Made by a program: the position numbers and the translations under genes | The notes under the pieces: generated by a model | What the model was told of the DNA's origin: nothing | Seen by the model: the letters and a program-made list of their open reading frames with translations, nothing else | Database searches by the model: none | DNA from: Planococcus sp. APC 4015 | GTDB lineage: Bacteria; Actinomycetota; Actinomycetes; Actinomycetales; Microbacteriaceae | NCBI GenBank assembly: GCA_030407505.1 | Contig: JASDDH010000019.1 | Span: forward strand, 1 to 64,000 | Direction of reading: 5' to 3' | DNA: 64,000 bases | Shown here: positions 7,412 to 15,431 of the stretch, in pieces | How the letters are laid out: every line of letters starts with the position of its first letter | How positions within the stretch are numbered: the first letter of the stretch is position 1

Positions 7412-8660
7412 GCTCCGCGCGACGTTCTACGGCGACGATTTCACCGGGAGCGTCGACGCCCTGCTGCAGTACGCCCGGCGCGGGTGGACGGGTCGCCTGT
7501 TCACAGCCCTTCCCGACGAGGATGCCCTGCTCGCGGCCGCCGCGACGGTCGACGTCGTGGGAGTCGCAGGGATCGCGCGGTCGCTTCCGACCGATCGGAT
7601 CGCTGCGGAGCTCGGACCGGTGCTCACGCGACTGGTGTCCCTGCATCCCCGACTGATCCAGTACAAGGCGTGCTCGACGGCCGATTCGGCGCCCGACATC
7701 GGGAGCCTCGGACGCGTGATCGAGCTGGGTCGCGAACTCGTCGCGGATGCCCCCGTCCCGATGCTCTTCGCGCAGCCCGACTTCGGTCGCTACACCGCCT
7801 TCGGGCACCACTTCGCCTCGGAGGGCGGTGTGGTCCATCGTCTGGACCGCCAGCCGACCATGTCGACCCACCCGTCGACGCCGATGACCGAATCGGATCT
7901 CGCAGTGCATGTCGGGCGACAGACCGACCTGCCGATCGGATCACTTGCTTTCACGGCCTATGGCTCGGACGAGGCGATCGCCGCGGCTCTCTCGGCGAGC
8001 GCCGAGGCGGCCGTGGTGATGGATGCCGTCGACGACGCGCACCTGCGCATGATCGGCGCGGCGCTGGGCAGGCTCCCCGCCCCGGTGTTCGCGATCGGCT
8101 CCGGTGGCCTCAGCCACGGTGTCGCAGCCGCCGATCCCCGCTCTGCGGACCCCCTGCCGACATCGACGGGTGCCTCCGGCCCGGTCCTCGCCGTCTCGGG
8201 CAGCCGATCCGCTCAGACCCGGCGCCAGCTCGATGCCGCGGCCGCCGCGGGGTGGCTCGTCAGGCCTCTGGACCTGGGGCGGGAGGATTCCCACCGAGAC
8301 GTCATCGATGCGCTGACAGGCGGGCGCAGCGTCGCCCTGAGCTCCGACGACGCCGTGACCGCCGGCGTCGATCCGTCGCAGCTGCTCGAGGCGATCGCGG
8401 TGGCGGGTGCATCCGTCGTCGATCACGCACTCCGCGTCGGGGCGACGCGGCGGATCATCGTCTGCGGCGGGGACTCCTCGAGCCGGATCACCCGCCGTCT
8501 GGGCGTGACGTCGCTGTCGATCGTGGCCAACCCGTGGGACAACATCGTGCTGCTGCGCGCCCACGCCGCCGACCCCGCCGTCGACGGCGCCGAGATGCTC
8601 CTCAAGGGCGGGCAGGTCGGCGACGTCGATCTGCTGGAGCGCATCCGCACTCCGGCCTGA
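7404..8660 (+). CDS. oiaK: DUF1537 four-carbon acid sugar kinase family, probable 3-oxo-isoapionate kinase (OiaK-like)
   Basis: The GTG at 7404 is chosen because the protein then begins SELRATFYGDDFTGS, the standard N-terminus of the family; a GTG at 7377 would add nine residues. The 418-aa product has the N-terminal substrate domain (YGDDFTGS near residue 9; YKACSTADS near 91) and a C-terminal nucleotide domain (VLAVSGSRS, VCGGDSSSRI, LKGGQVG). This family phosphorylates keto-acid sugars such as 3-oxo-tetronates; OiaK phosphorylates 3-oxo-isoapionate in the apiose pathway and works with OiaX. The eight-base overlap with the RuBisCO-like gene supports coupled translation. The lactonase and oxidoreductase steps of that pathway are not recognisable next to it, so the route is incomplete within this window. 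Confidence 0.68.
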   Translation: MSELRATFYGDDFTGSVDALLQYARRGWTGRLFTALPDEDALLAAAATVDVVGVAGIARSLPTDRIAAELGPVLTRLVSLHPRLIQYKACSTADSAPDIGSLGRVIELGRELVADAPVPMLFAQPDFGRYTAFGHHFASEGGVVHRLDRQPTMSTHPSTPMTESDLAVHVGRQTDLPIGSLAFTAYGSDEAIAAALSASAEAAVVMDAVDDAHLRMIGAALGRLPAPVFAIGSGGLSHGVAAADPRSADPLPTSTGASGPVLAVSGSRSAQTRRQLDAAAAAGWLVRPLDLGREDSHRDVIDALTGGRSVALSSDDAVTAGVDPSQLLEAIAVAGASVVDHALRVGATRRIIVCGGDSSSRITRRLGVTSLSIVANPWDNIVLLRAHAADPAVDGAEMLLKGGQVGDVDLLERIRTPA

Positions 8661-8667
8661 CCCCGGG

Positions 8668-11600
8668 TCACTCCACCTGCAGCCGCAGCGACCATTCGGT
8701 GTGGTCCCGCGCGAGCCGGTACTGCTCGGGGAGAGCCGGTCCGACCGACGCCGAGCCGACACCCATCTGAGCGTGGTCGAGGTTGAGCCAGACCCTGCCG
8801 CCGTCGAGGAGGTCGTGGAGCTTGTCGGCGTCCTGCAGGTCGCGCGAGGTCCAGCGCCGGGCGGTGAAGTCGAACAGCGGACGACCCTCGACCCGGAGCG
8901 TCGGCAGGCCGTCGCCCGAGACGGTCAGCCACCCCGTCTGAACGTGGTTGCCGTTCTCCTGCGGCACCGGGTACGGCGTCTGCAGATCGTCGATCGACGA
9001 CATGAAGCGCGCCACCTGCGACCCCTCGTACGAGTCGGCATACGTCTCGCCGGGTCCTCGGCCGAACCACGACACGCTCCCGACCTCGCCCGGCAGCGCG
9101 AACAGCAGCCCCAGGCGTGGCAGCCAGATGTCGCGATGCATGTAGGGGGTGTCCTCCCACGGGCCGACGAGGTCGACGGCGACCGTCAGCACGAGGCCCC
9201 CGTCGTCCTCCTGCCAGAGCATCGTCCACTCCACCCCGTGCGGGTGGGTCGCCGGCGCGGTGCGCCCCTCCACGCGCAGCCAATCGTCGCCGCGGAGGAC
9301 GCGGTCGGTGCGGTGGAGCATCCGGTCGATCCCTGTCGCCTTCCAGACGGCGGCGATGTCGTTCAGCGCCCCCTGGCCGTGGTCGTTCTCCGTCGGAGCG
9401 CGATGCACGTCCAGCACCGGACCGTCGATCGGCAGCGATCCCAGGCTGATCAGGCGCCCGGTCGTCGCATCGAAGAGGGCGTCACCGAGGGGGATCGTGC
9501 CGACTCCCGTGATGTCCGCAGCGGGCCCGGCCGGAACGGCGAGCGGTACGACGGCAGAAGGCCGCGGGTCGCTCTGGTCCCAGGCCACGACATGGCCGGC
9601 GGGGGCCCACGCGGCATCCGTCGCCGTCACGGCCTCGATCGTGAGGATCTGCGATCCCGACGGCGCGACGGGCCTCGCCACCTGCATCCGGTCCCCCGCC
9701 GGAATGGCAGGCGCGTCGAGCTCTCCGCTGTCGAGGACGATTCCGTCGTCTTCGACGCGCCAGATGAAGCGTAGATCGGCTGTGTCGGCGCTGTGCCGGT
9801 CGTTCGCGATCGTGATCGTGTCGCCCACGTCGATGAGCACCGGCTCGTGCGCCTTGGCGAGCTCGACGAGACCCGGAGTCGGCGTGCGATCGCTGAAGAC
9901 GAGTCCGTGGAGACTGAACCGACCGCCGGACGGCTCGTAGTCGATGTCGTCACCGTGCATCACGAACGGGACGCCCTCTGCCGTCGTCGCCGTGAAGCCG
10001 TGGTCGATCCACTCCCAGACGAAGGCGCCGCACAGCCGCTCGTGGGCCCGGATGATGCGCCAGTAGTCCTGCAGCGATCCGGGTCCGTTGCCCATCGCAT
10101 GCGCGTACTCCACCAGCAGGAACGGCAGGCCCCGGCGGCGTTCGTCATCGGCGTCGCTGACTCCACCCGACGCGTCGCCCGCAGACCCGCCGAACACCAT
10201 GCCGTGCATGCTCAGTCGCCCGCCGCGCGGCTCCTCCCGCCTCCCGATGCTCTCGAGCAACTCGAGCGAGGGATACATGAGCGAGTAGAAGTCGGAGTCG
10301 CGGTAGGTGGGATCACGCTCGTACAGCACCGGCCGGGAAGGGTCGCGCTCCGCGAGCCAGCGGCGCATGTCGCCGAAGGCGTCGCCCGTCATGCTCTCGT
10401 TGGCCAGGGACCACACCACGACACTGGGGTGGTTCTTGTCGCGCTCCACCGTGCGGTGCAGACGATCCAGGAGGACGCCGCGCCACCGCGGGTCGGCAGG
10501 CGGGTTGCCCTCCCATCCGGCGTAGATGAAGCCGTGCGTCTCGAGGTCGCACTCCTCGATGACCCACAGCCCGTACTCGTCGCACAGCCGCAGGAACTCC
10601 GGGTGCGGCGGGTAGTGGCTCGTGCGCACCGCGTCGACGTTGGCACGCTTCATCATCACGATGTCCTGGATCATCGTGGCGCGATCCAGGGTACGGCCGG
10701 TGTCGGGGTGGTGCTCGTGGCGGTTCACCCCGCGGAAGGTCACGGGTCGCCCGTTGACGGTGAAGACGCCGTCGACGATCTCCACACGGCGGAACCCGAT
10801 GGAGAGGTCGATCGTCTCGCCTGCGGAGCGGAGCGTCCCGCGATAGAGCCGCGGGGTCTCAGCGCTCCAGGGCTCGACCGCGACGCGGACGGTCTGGCCG
10901 GCCGGCACCCTCACACCCAGCTCGGGGATCTCGACGAGCGCCTCGATGTCGGCGTCGACCCGGAGGATCCCCAGACCCGACACGGCGTCGAAGTCCGCGT
11001 GCACGTGATGATCGTCGATGGCTCCCGGTGGGCGCTCGATCACCTCGACATCACGGAAGATGCCGGGCAGCCACCACATGTCCTGATCCTCGAGATAGGT
11101 TCCGCTGGACCAGCGGTGCACACGCACGGCGAGCACGTTGCGCCCCGCGCGCACGGGTGCGTCGAATTCGAAGGGCAGCCTGCTCCCGTTCGCCCAGCCG
11201 AGCTCACGACCGTTGAGCCACACCTTCGCGCACGAGTCGACGCCCTGGAAGCGCAGCACCGCCGGGCCGAAGCCCGCCGGCACGTCGAAGACGAGCCGGT
11301 AGTCGCCGGTGGGGTTCTCGGTGCTGACGCGCGGCGGGTCGAGCGGGATGGGCAGGGCGGTGTTCGTGTACAGCGGGCCCTCCGCGGTGCCGCGCATCGA
11401 TCGCGCCGGACCGCCCGACAGCGGCGTGAAGTCTTCGAGCACCCAGTGCGCGGGCACCCGCATCTCGTCCCACTCGCTGTCGTCGAAGTCGTCTGCCAGG
11501 AATGCGTCGCCGGTGCCGGCCGCGGTCGGCGCGAGCCGGAATCGCCACGTTCCGTTCAGGCTCAGCACCCGCGCGTCGCTCGGCGACTGGGCCCGCGGCG

Positions 11601-11685
11601 CGCGGACGCCCGCGCCCGGCTCGGTGCTCTCCCAGTAGGGCACGACCGCATTCTCGGAGCTGCGCCGCTGCATGTGAATATCCAT
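8668..11685 (-). CDS. GH2 beta-galactosidase (LacZ type)
   Basis: The 1005-aa protein has the five-domain LacZ layout: sugar-binding domain (NGTWRFRLAPT near residue 45), Ig-like domain, TIM barrel starting about residue 315 (NGRPVTFRGVNRHEHHPDTGR in two parts), a second Ig-like domain, and a C-terminal small-chain domain (HRAPTENDHGQG). The acid/base is Glu430 in SLANES and the nucleophile is Glu558 in VWEWIDHG. It has no signal peptide, so it is cytoplasmic. The start is uncertain between the ATG at 11685 and one four codons later; neither has a strong ribosome site. It follows the LacI gene by 56 bp on the same strand and converges on the kinase gene with 7 bp between. Activity on beta-galactosides is likely; another beta-glycoside is possible. 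Confidence 0.92.
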   Translation of the reverse strand: MDIHMQRRSSENAVVPYWESTEPGAGVRAPRAQSPSDARVLSLNGTWRFRLAPTAAGTGDAFLADDFDDSEWDEMRVPAHWVLEDFTPLSGGPARSMRGTAEGPLYTNTALPIPLDPPRVSTENPTGDYRLVFDVPAGFGPAVLRFQGVDSCAKVWLNGRELGWANGSRLPFEFDAPVRAGRNVLAVRVHRWSSGTYLEDQDMWWLPGIFRDVEVIERPPGAIDDHHVHADFDAVSGLGILRVDADIEALVEIPELGVRVPAGQTVRVAVEPWSAETPRLYRGTLRSAGETIDLSIGFRRVEIVDGVFTVNGRPVTFRGVNRHEHHPDTGRTLDRATMIQDIVMMKRANVDAVRTSHYPPHPEFLRLCDEYGLWVIEECDLETHGFIYAGWEGNPPADPRWRGVLLDRLHRTVERDKNHPSVVVWSLANESMTGDAFGDMRRWLAERDPSRPVLYERDPTYRDSDFYSLMYPSLELLESIGRREEPRGGRLSMHGMVFGGSAGDASGGVSDADDERRRGLPFLLVEYAHAMGNGPGSLQDYWRIIRAHERLCGAFVWEWIDHGFTATTAEGVPFVMHGDDIDYEPSGGRFSLHGLVFSDRTPTPGLVELAKAHEPVLIDVGDTITIANDRHSADTADLRFIWRVEDDGIVLDSGELDAPAIPAGDRMQVARPVAPSGSQILTIEAVTATDAAWAPAGHVVAWDQSDPRPSAVVPLAVPAGPAADITGVGTIPLGDALFDATTGRLISLGSLPIDGPVLDVHRAPTENDHGQGALNDIAAVWKATGIDRMLHRTDRVLRGDDWLRVEGRTAPATHPHGVEWTMLWQEDDGGLVLTVAVDLVGPWEDTPYMHRDIWLPRLGLLFALPGEVGSVSWFGRGPGETYADSYEGSQVARFMSSIDDLQTPYPVPQENGNHVQTGWLTVSGDGLPTLRVEGRPLFDFTARRWTSRDLQDADKLHDLLDGGRVWLNLDHAQMGVGSASVGPALPEQYRLARDHTEWSLRLQVE

Positions 11686-11708
11686 TCTGGATCGAATCTG
11701 CTTCCAGA
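11686..11708 (-). promoter_or_regulatory. Inverted repeat upstream of the GH2 gene
   Basis: TCTGGA (11686-11691) and TCCAGA (11703-11708) form a 6-bp inverted repeat with an 11-bp spacer immediately before the GH2 start codon. It could be an operator or a hairpin that masks the start. No experimental analogue is known to me. Confidence 0.3.
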
Positions 11709-11741
11709 CTAGAACAGCGCGCAGCCGCTGACCACTCCTCG

Positions 11742-12746
11742 TCAGCCCGGACGACGAGTGGAGTCCCGCACGACGAGCTCGGGCTGGAAGACCACCTGCT
11801 CCGGCACCGCGCCGTCGACGGCGGCCAGGAGGAGCTCGACGGCGCGCTCCCCGATGAGCTCGCTCGGCTGGCGGATCGACGACAGGGGCACGACGGCCGC
11901 CGCGGCGAAGTCGATGTCGTCGTAGCCGATGATCGCGATGTCCTCGGGCACGCGGACGGAGCCGATCATCACGAGCGCCTGCAGCACACCCATCGCGAGC
12001 AGGTCGTTCGCCGCGAAGACGGCGTCCGGCCGATCCGAGGGATTCCGGTCGATCACGCCCTGCGCCGCCGCACGCCCCTCGAGCACGCTCAATGCCGCGG
12101 TCGGGACGATCTCGATCGTCGCTCCCGCGACCTCGGCGACGGCCGAGCGCGCGCCGTCGAGGCGGTCGGCGACCTGCCGGGCGAGCAGCGGGTCGCCGAC
12201 GAAGGCGATGCGGCGACGGCCGGCCGCGAGCAGGTGTCGCACCGCGAGCCGGCCGCCGGCGACATCGTCGACCGAGACGGACGAGACATCCGACTCGTCG
12301 CTGGGTCGGTCCACCAGAACCGCCGTGATGCCGCGAGTCCGAAGCCGCGCGATGCGGTCGGAGACGTCGCCGACCGGAGTGATGAGAACGCCCTGCACCC
12401 GCTGCTCCTCGAACAGGTCGAGGTAGCTGGACTCGCGCGCAGGATCGTCCGCGCTGTTGGCCAGCAGCACCGTGAGATCGCTCTCGGCTGCACGGCGCTT
12501 CGCCCCGCGCGCGACATCGGTGAAGAAGGGGTTGCGCACGTCGAGAACCACCAGGCCGATGCTGCGACTGCGACCCGCGCGGAGCTGCCGGGCCGCGTCG
12601 TTGCGCACGAAGCCCAGACGGGCGATGGCCTCGTGCACGCGCTCCACAGTCTCGGGCGCCACGCGCTGCGGCCGGTTGAGCACATTCGAGACGGTGCCGA
12701 CCGAGACGGATGCCGCCGCGGCGACATCCTTGACACTCACGGCCAT
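11742..12746 (-). CDS. LacI-family transcriptional regulator of the rhamnose operon and/or GH2 gene
   Basis: The 334-aa protein has an N-terminal LacI helix-turn-helix (SVKDVAAAASVSVGTVSNVL, residues 4-23), the hinge helix (RNDAARQLRAGRSRSIGLVV) and a periplasmic-binding-protein-like effector domain ending with IIGYDDIDFAAAAVVPLSSIRQP. The start at 12746 has a GGGAG ribosome site. It is divergent from the rhamnose genes across a 157-bp region that contains two LacI-type palindromes flanking a good promoter for rhaM. It is also co-oriented with the GH2 gene. Actinobacterial L-rhamnose operons are commonly controlled by LacI-type regulators, so a rhamnose-pathway intermediate is the likely effector (inference). 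Confidence 0.88.
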   Translation of the reverse strand: MAVSVKDVAAAASVSVGTVSNVLNRPQRVAPETVERVHEAIARLGFVRNDAARQLRAGRSRSIGLVVLDVRNPFFTDVARGAKRRAAESDLTVLLANSADDPARESSYLDLFEEQRVQGVLITPVGDVSDRIARLRTRGITAVLVDRPSDESDVSSVSVDDVAGGRLAVRHLLAAGRRRIAFVGDPLLARQVADRLDGARSAVAEVAGATIEIVPTAALSVLEGRAAAQGVIDRNPSDRPDAVFAANDLLAMGVLQALVMIGSVRVPEDIAIIGYDDIDFAAAAVVPLSSIRQPSELIGERAVELLLAAVDGAVPEQVVFQPELVVRDSTRRPG

Positions 12747-12813
12747 GTGGACTCCCGCCGACTGCTGACTCTGTCGCGAGTCTAAGACACCGGTTCGCGC
12801 GCTCGGATTCTCG

Positions 12814-12827
12814 GCGAGCGCTTTCCC
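12814..12827 (+). promoter_or_regulatory. LacI-type operator upstream of the rhaM -35 box
   Basis: GCGAGCGCTTTCCC contains the palindromic AGCGCT core (12817-12822) with one good half-site (GAAAGC on the minus strand), typical of LacI-family operators. It lies directly upstream of the -35 box. Confidence 0.45.
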
Positions 12828-12829
12828 AG

Positions 12830-12858
12830 TTGCACGCGGCGGTGTCGGTCGCTAGTCT
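12830..12858 (+). promoter_or_regulatory. Promoter of the rhamnose operon
   Basis: The -35 TTGCAC (12830-12835) is separated by exactly 17 bp from the -10 TAGTCT (12853-12858), 45 bp ahead of the rhaM start codon. It is bracketed by the two LacI-type palindromes. Confidence 0.6.
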
Positions 12859-12870
12859 TGAAACGATTCA
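12859..12870 (+). promoter_or_regulatory. LacI-type operator at the rhaM transcription start
   Basis: TGAAACGATTCA is a near-perfect palindrome (half-sites TGAAAC and TGAATC) with a central CG pair, as LacI-family repressors recognise. It abuts the -10 box, so bound repressor would block transcription start. Confidence 0.6.
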
Positions 12871-12903
12871 CACGGGGGCGACCCCGAGACGAGGAGCTTC
12901 TCG

Positions 12904-13266
12904 ATGACGAGTACGGCCGCACCGACGCGGGTCTGCTTCCAGCTGACGATCCGCCCCGAGCTGCTCGACGAGTACATCGCCCGGCACACGCCCGTGTGGC
13001 CCGAGATGCTGGGCGAGATCGCGGCATCCGGTCGCCGGAACTACTCGCTGTTCCTCGGCGAGGGCGGCCGCCTCATCGGCTACTACGAGACGTACGACGA
13101 CGAGGCATCCCGGGCGTATCTCGCCGCCTCGCCCGTCGCCGCCCGCTGGGAGGCCGAGATGAGCCGCTTCTTCATCGGCCTCGACGGCCGCCCCGATCAG
13201 GCCGCCCAGCCCCTCACCGAGATCTTCAACCTGAACGACCAGCTCACAGAAAGCACGCGATCATGA
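12904..13266 (+). CDS. rhaM: L-rhamnose mutarotase
   Basis: The 120-aa protein has the RhaM (YiiL) ferredoxin-like fold signature: VCFQLTIRPELLDEYIARH with the N-terminal histidine region, HTPVWPEML, and NYSLFLGEGGRLIGYYE. It interconverts the alpha and beta anomers of L-rhamnose so the isomerase receives the right form. The start at 12904 has a GAGGAG ribosome site at 7 bp. The length is slightly longer than the usual 104 aa because of an N-terminal MTSTAAP and a C-terminal extension. It leads the operon and its stop overlaps the rhaI start (ATGA). Confidence 0.93.
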   Translation: MTSTAAPTRVCFQLTIRPELLDEYIARHTPVWPEMLGEIAASGRRNYSLFLGEGGRLIGYYETYDDEASRAYLAASPVAARWEAEMSRFFIGLDGRPDQAAQPLTEIFNLNDQLTESTRS

Positions 13267-14429
13267 CGACGCTGTCCCCCGAGATCCAATCCGCCCTGGC
13301 TCAGCAGGGCATCGAGCTGCCCTCGTGGGCGTTCGGCAACTCCGGCACCCGCTTCCGCGTCTGGACGACCGAGGGAACACCCCGCGACCCCTTCGAGAAG
13401 ATCGCCGACGCCGCCGAGGTCAACCGCGTGACCGGGCTCGCCCCGAGCGTGGCCCTCCACATCCCGTGGGACAAGGTCGACGACTTCGGCGCCCTGCGCC
13501 GCCACGCCGAAGACCTCGGCGTGCAGCTCGGCACGATCAACTCGAACACGTTCCAGGACGAGGACTACAAGTTCGGCGCCCTCACGCACGAGAGCGACCG
13601 CATCCGCCAGAAGGCCGTCGATCACCACATCGAGTGCATCGACGTGATGGATGCCACGGGCTCGCGCGACCTCAAGATCTGGCTGGCCGAGGGGTCGAAC
13701 TACCCGGGCCAGACCGACATGCGCGCCCGCCAGGACCGCCTCAACGATTCGCTCCGCCAGATCTACGCGCGGCTCACCGGCGAGCAGCGCCTGGTGCTCG
13801 AGTACAAGTTCTTCGAGCCGTCGTTCTACCACACCGACGTTCCCGACTGGGGAACGTCCTACGCCCAGGTCGCGACCCTCGGCGACCGCGCGATGGTGTG
13901 CCTCGACACCGGCCACCACGCGCCGGGCACCAACATCGAGTTCATCGTGATGCAGCTGCTGCGCCTCGGCAAGCTCGGCTCGTTCGACTTCAACTCGCGC
14001 TTCTACGCCGACGACGACCTCATCGTGGGCGCGGCCGACCCGTTCCAGCTGTTCCGCATCCTGGTCGAGGTCATCCGCGGCGGTGGCCTCAACAACCCCG
14101 ACGTGGCCTTCATGCTCGACCAGTGCCACAACATCGAGGCGAAGATCCCGGGCCAGATCCGCTCGGTGCTCAACGTGCAGGAGATGACCGCCCGCGCGCT
14201 GCTCATCGACCACGCGGCCCTGTCGGCCGCGCAGTCGGCGAACGACGTGCTCGGCGCACAGGCCGTGTTCATGGACGCCTTCTACACCGACGTGCGTCCG
14301 GCGCTCGCCGACTGGCGCGAGTCGCAGGGCCTCCCCCGAGACCCGATGGCGGCGTTCGCGGCATCCGGATATCAGGAGCGCATCGAAGCCGAGCGCGTCG
14401 GCGGCGTGCAGGCCGGCTGGGGCGCGTAA
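13263..14429 (+). CDS. rhaI: L-rhamnose isomerase (actinobacterial/RhaI type)
   Basis: The 388-aa protein belongs to the xylose-isomerase-like TIM barrel L-rhamnose isomerases of the RhaI type rather than the longer RhaA. Recognisable parts are WAFGNSGTRFRVWTTEG near residue 21, WLAEGSNYPGQ near 141, LEYKFFEPSFYHTDVPDWG near 179-197 and CLDTGHHAPGTN near 213, where the Glu, Asp and His residues build the divalent-metal site. It converts L-rhamnose to L-rhamnulose in the cytoplasm. The start overlaps the rhaM stop by four bases. Confidence 0.93.
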   Translation: MTTLSPEIQSALAQQGIELPSWAFGNSGTRFRVWTTEGTPRDPFEKIADAAEVNRVTGLAPSVALHIPWDKVDDFGALRRHAEDLGVQLGTINSNTFQDEDYKFGALTHESDRIRQKAVDHHIECIDVMDATGSRDLKIWLAEGSNYPGQTDMRARQDRLNDSLRQIYARLTGEQRLVLEYKFFEPSFYHTDVPDWGTSYAQVATLGDRAMVCLDTGHHAPGTNIEFIVMQLLRLGKLGSFDFNSRFYADDDLIVGAADPFQLFRILVEVIRGGGLNNPDVAFMLDQCHNIEAKIPGQIRSVLNVQEMTARALLIDHAALSAAQSANDVLGAQAVFMDAFYTDVRPALADWRESQGLPRDPMAAFAASGYQERIEAERVGGVQAGWGA

Positions 14430-14483
14430 CCACGACTCGCACCGGGGCGCTCCCCGGTGCGCCGACCGTCACGAAGGACGATG

Positions 14484-15431
14484 ATGACCGAGCCATACGC
14501 TGCCGCCGCCGGCCTCGTACGCGTGTACCCCGCGCGCGAGCCGAACGGCACCGGACTCGTGTGGGCGCACGGGGGCGGCTTCGCCTTCGGCGACCTCGAC
14601 ATGCCCGAGGCCGACGGCGTCGCGCACGCGCTGGCCACCGCCGGGACCACCGTCGTGTCGGTCGACTACCGCCTCGCCCCGGTGACGGCGGCGTTCGGCG
14701 TCTCGCTCGACGCGCCCGAGCGCGCGGGCGTGCACTACCCGGCGCCGTCGGATGACATCCTCACCGCGTGGGCGTGGGTGAGCCAGAACGCCGACCGCCT
14801 GCGCATCGACGTCTCGCGTCTCGCGATCGGCGGGGCCTCGGCCGGCGCCAATCTCGTCACCGGAGCGACGCTGCGCCTCGTCGCCTCCGGCGACGCCCTC
14901 CCCGCGCTGGTGGTGCTCGCGTACCCGACACTGCTGGCGGTGCAGCCGGCTCCGGATGCCGCGCTCCGCGCCGCGCTCGACGCGAACCCGGCCGCCGACC
15001 GCTTCCCGCCCGCGGCCATCCGGGCGATGTACGAGAACTACCTGGGCGGTTCGATCGAAGGCGCTCCGCTGCCCGCGATCCCCGGACTCGCGTCGGCGGA
15101 CGACCTCGCGGGGTTCCCGCCCACCCTCATGATCAACGGCGACGCCGACGAGCTGCGTGTCTCGGGCGAAGCCTTCGCCGCGACGCTCGCCGCCGCCGGC
15201 CGCCCGGTCGAGCTGCGCGTCGAGGCGGGCACCGAGCACGGCCACCTCAACCGGCCCGGGCCCGCGGCATCCGCCTCTCTCGATCTCATCGCTGCACGCC
15301 TCGTCGCGCTGCCGTCCCTCACGCCGGCTCCGCAGTCGCGAAGTGCGGATGCCGCATCCACTCACTCGCATCTTGCGACTGCCGAACCCCACCGCGCCTC
15401 GGGCGCCGTCACCGAAGGAACACCCTCATGA
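14484..15431 (+). CDS. Alpha/beta hydrolase (HSL-like esterase) inside the rhamnose operon
   Basis: The 315-aa protein has the hormone-sensitive-lipase/esterase pattern: oxyanion motif HGGGFAFGD (near residue 28), nucleophile elbow GGASAGAN (near 113), acid DADEL and histidine TEHGHLN. The ATG at 14484 is preferred over 14481 because AAGGA then sits 5 bp away. It is cytoplasmic (no signal). Inside an L-rhamnose operon it could remove acyl groups from rhamnosides or hydrolyse a lactone; this is inference. A paralogue with the same HGG.F.GGHLDMPE and PAPSDD stretches occurs at 59938-60861. The Ala/Gly/Ser-rich C-terminal tail (last 35 residues) is not conserved and overlaps the next gene by ATGA. 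Confidence 0.85.
   Translation: MTEPYAAAAGLVRVYPAREPNGTGLVWAHGGGFAFGDLDMPEADGVAHALATAGTTVVSVDYRLAPVTAAFGVSLDAPERAGVHYPAPSDDILTAWAWVSQNADRLRIDVSRLAIGGASAGANLVTGATLRLVASGDALPALVVLAYPTLLAVQPAPDAALRAALDANPAADRFPPAAIRAMYENYLGGSIEGAPLPAIPGLASADDLAGFPPTLMINGDADELRVSGEAFAATLAAAGRPVELRVEAGTEHGHLNRPGPAASASLDLIAARLVALPSLTPAPQSRSADAASTHSHLATAEPHRASGAVTEGTPS

Noticed and set aside
8661-8667. Terminator between the convergent kinase and GH2 genes
   Set aside because: Only seven bases separate the genes and no hairpin with a T run is present there.
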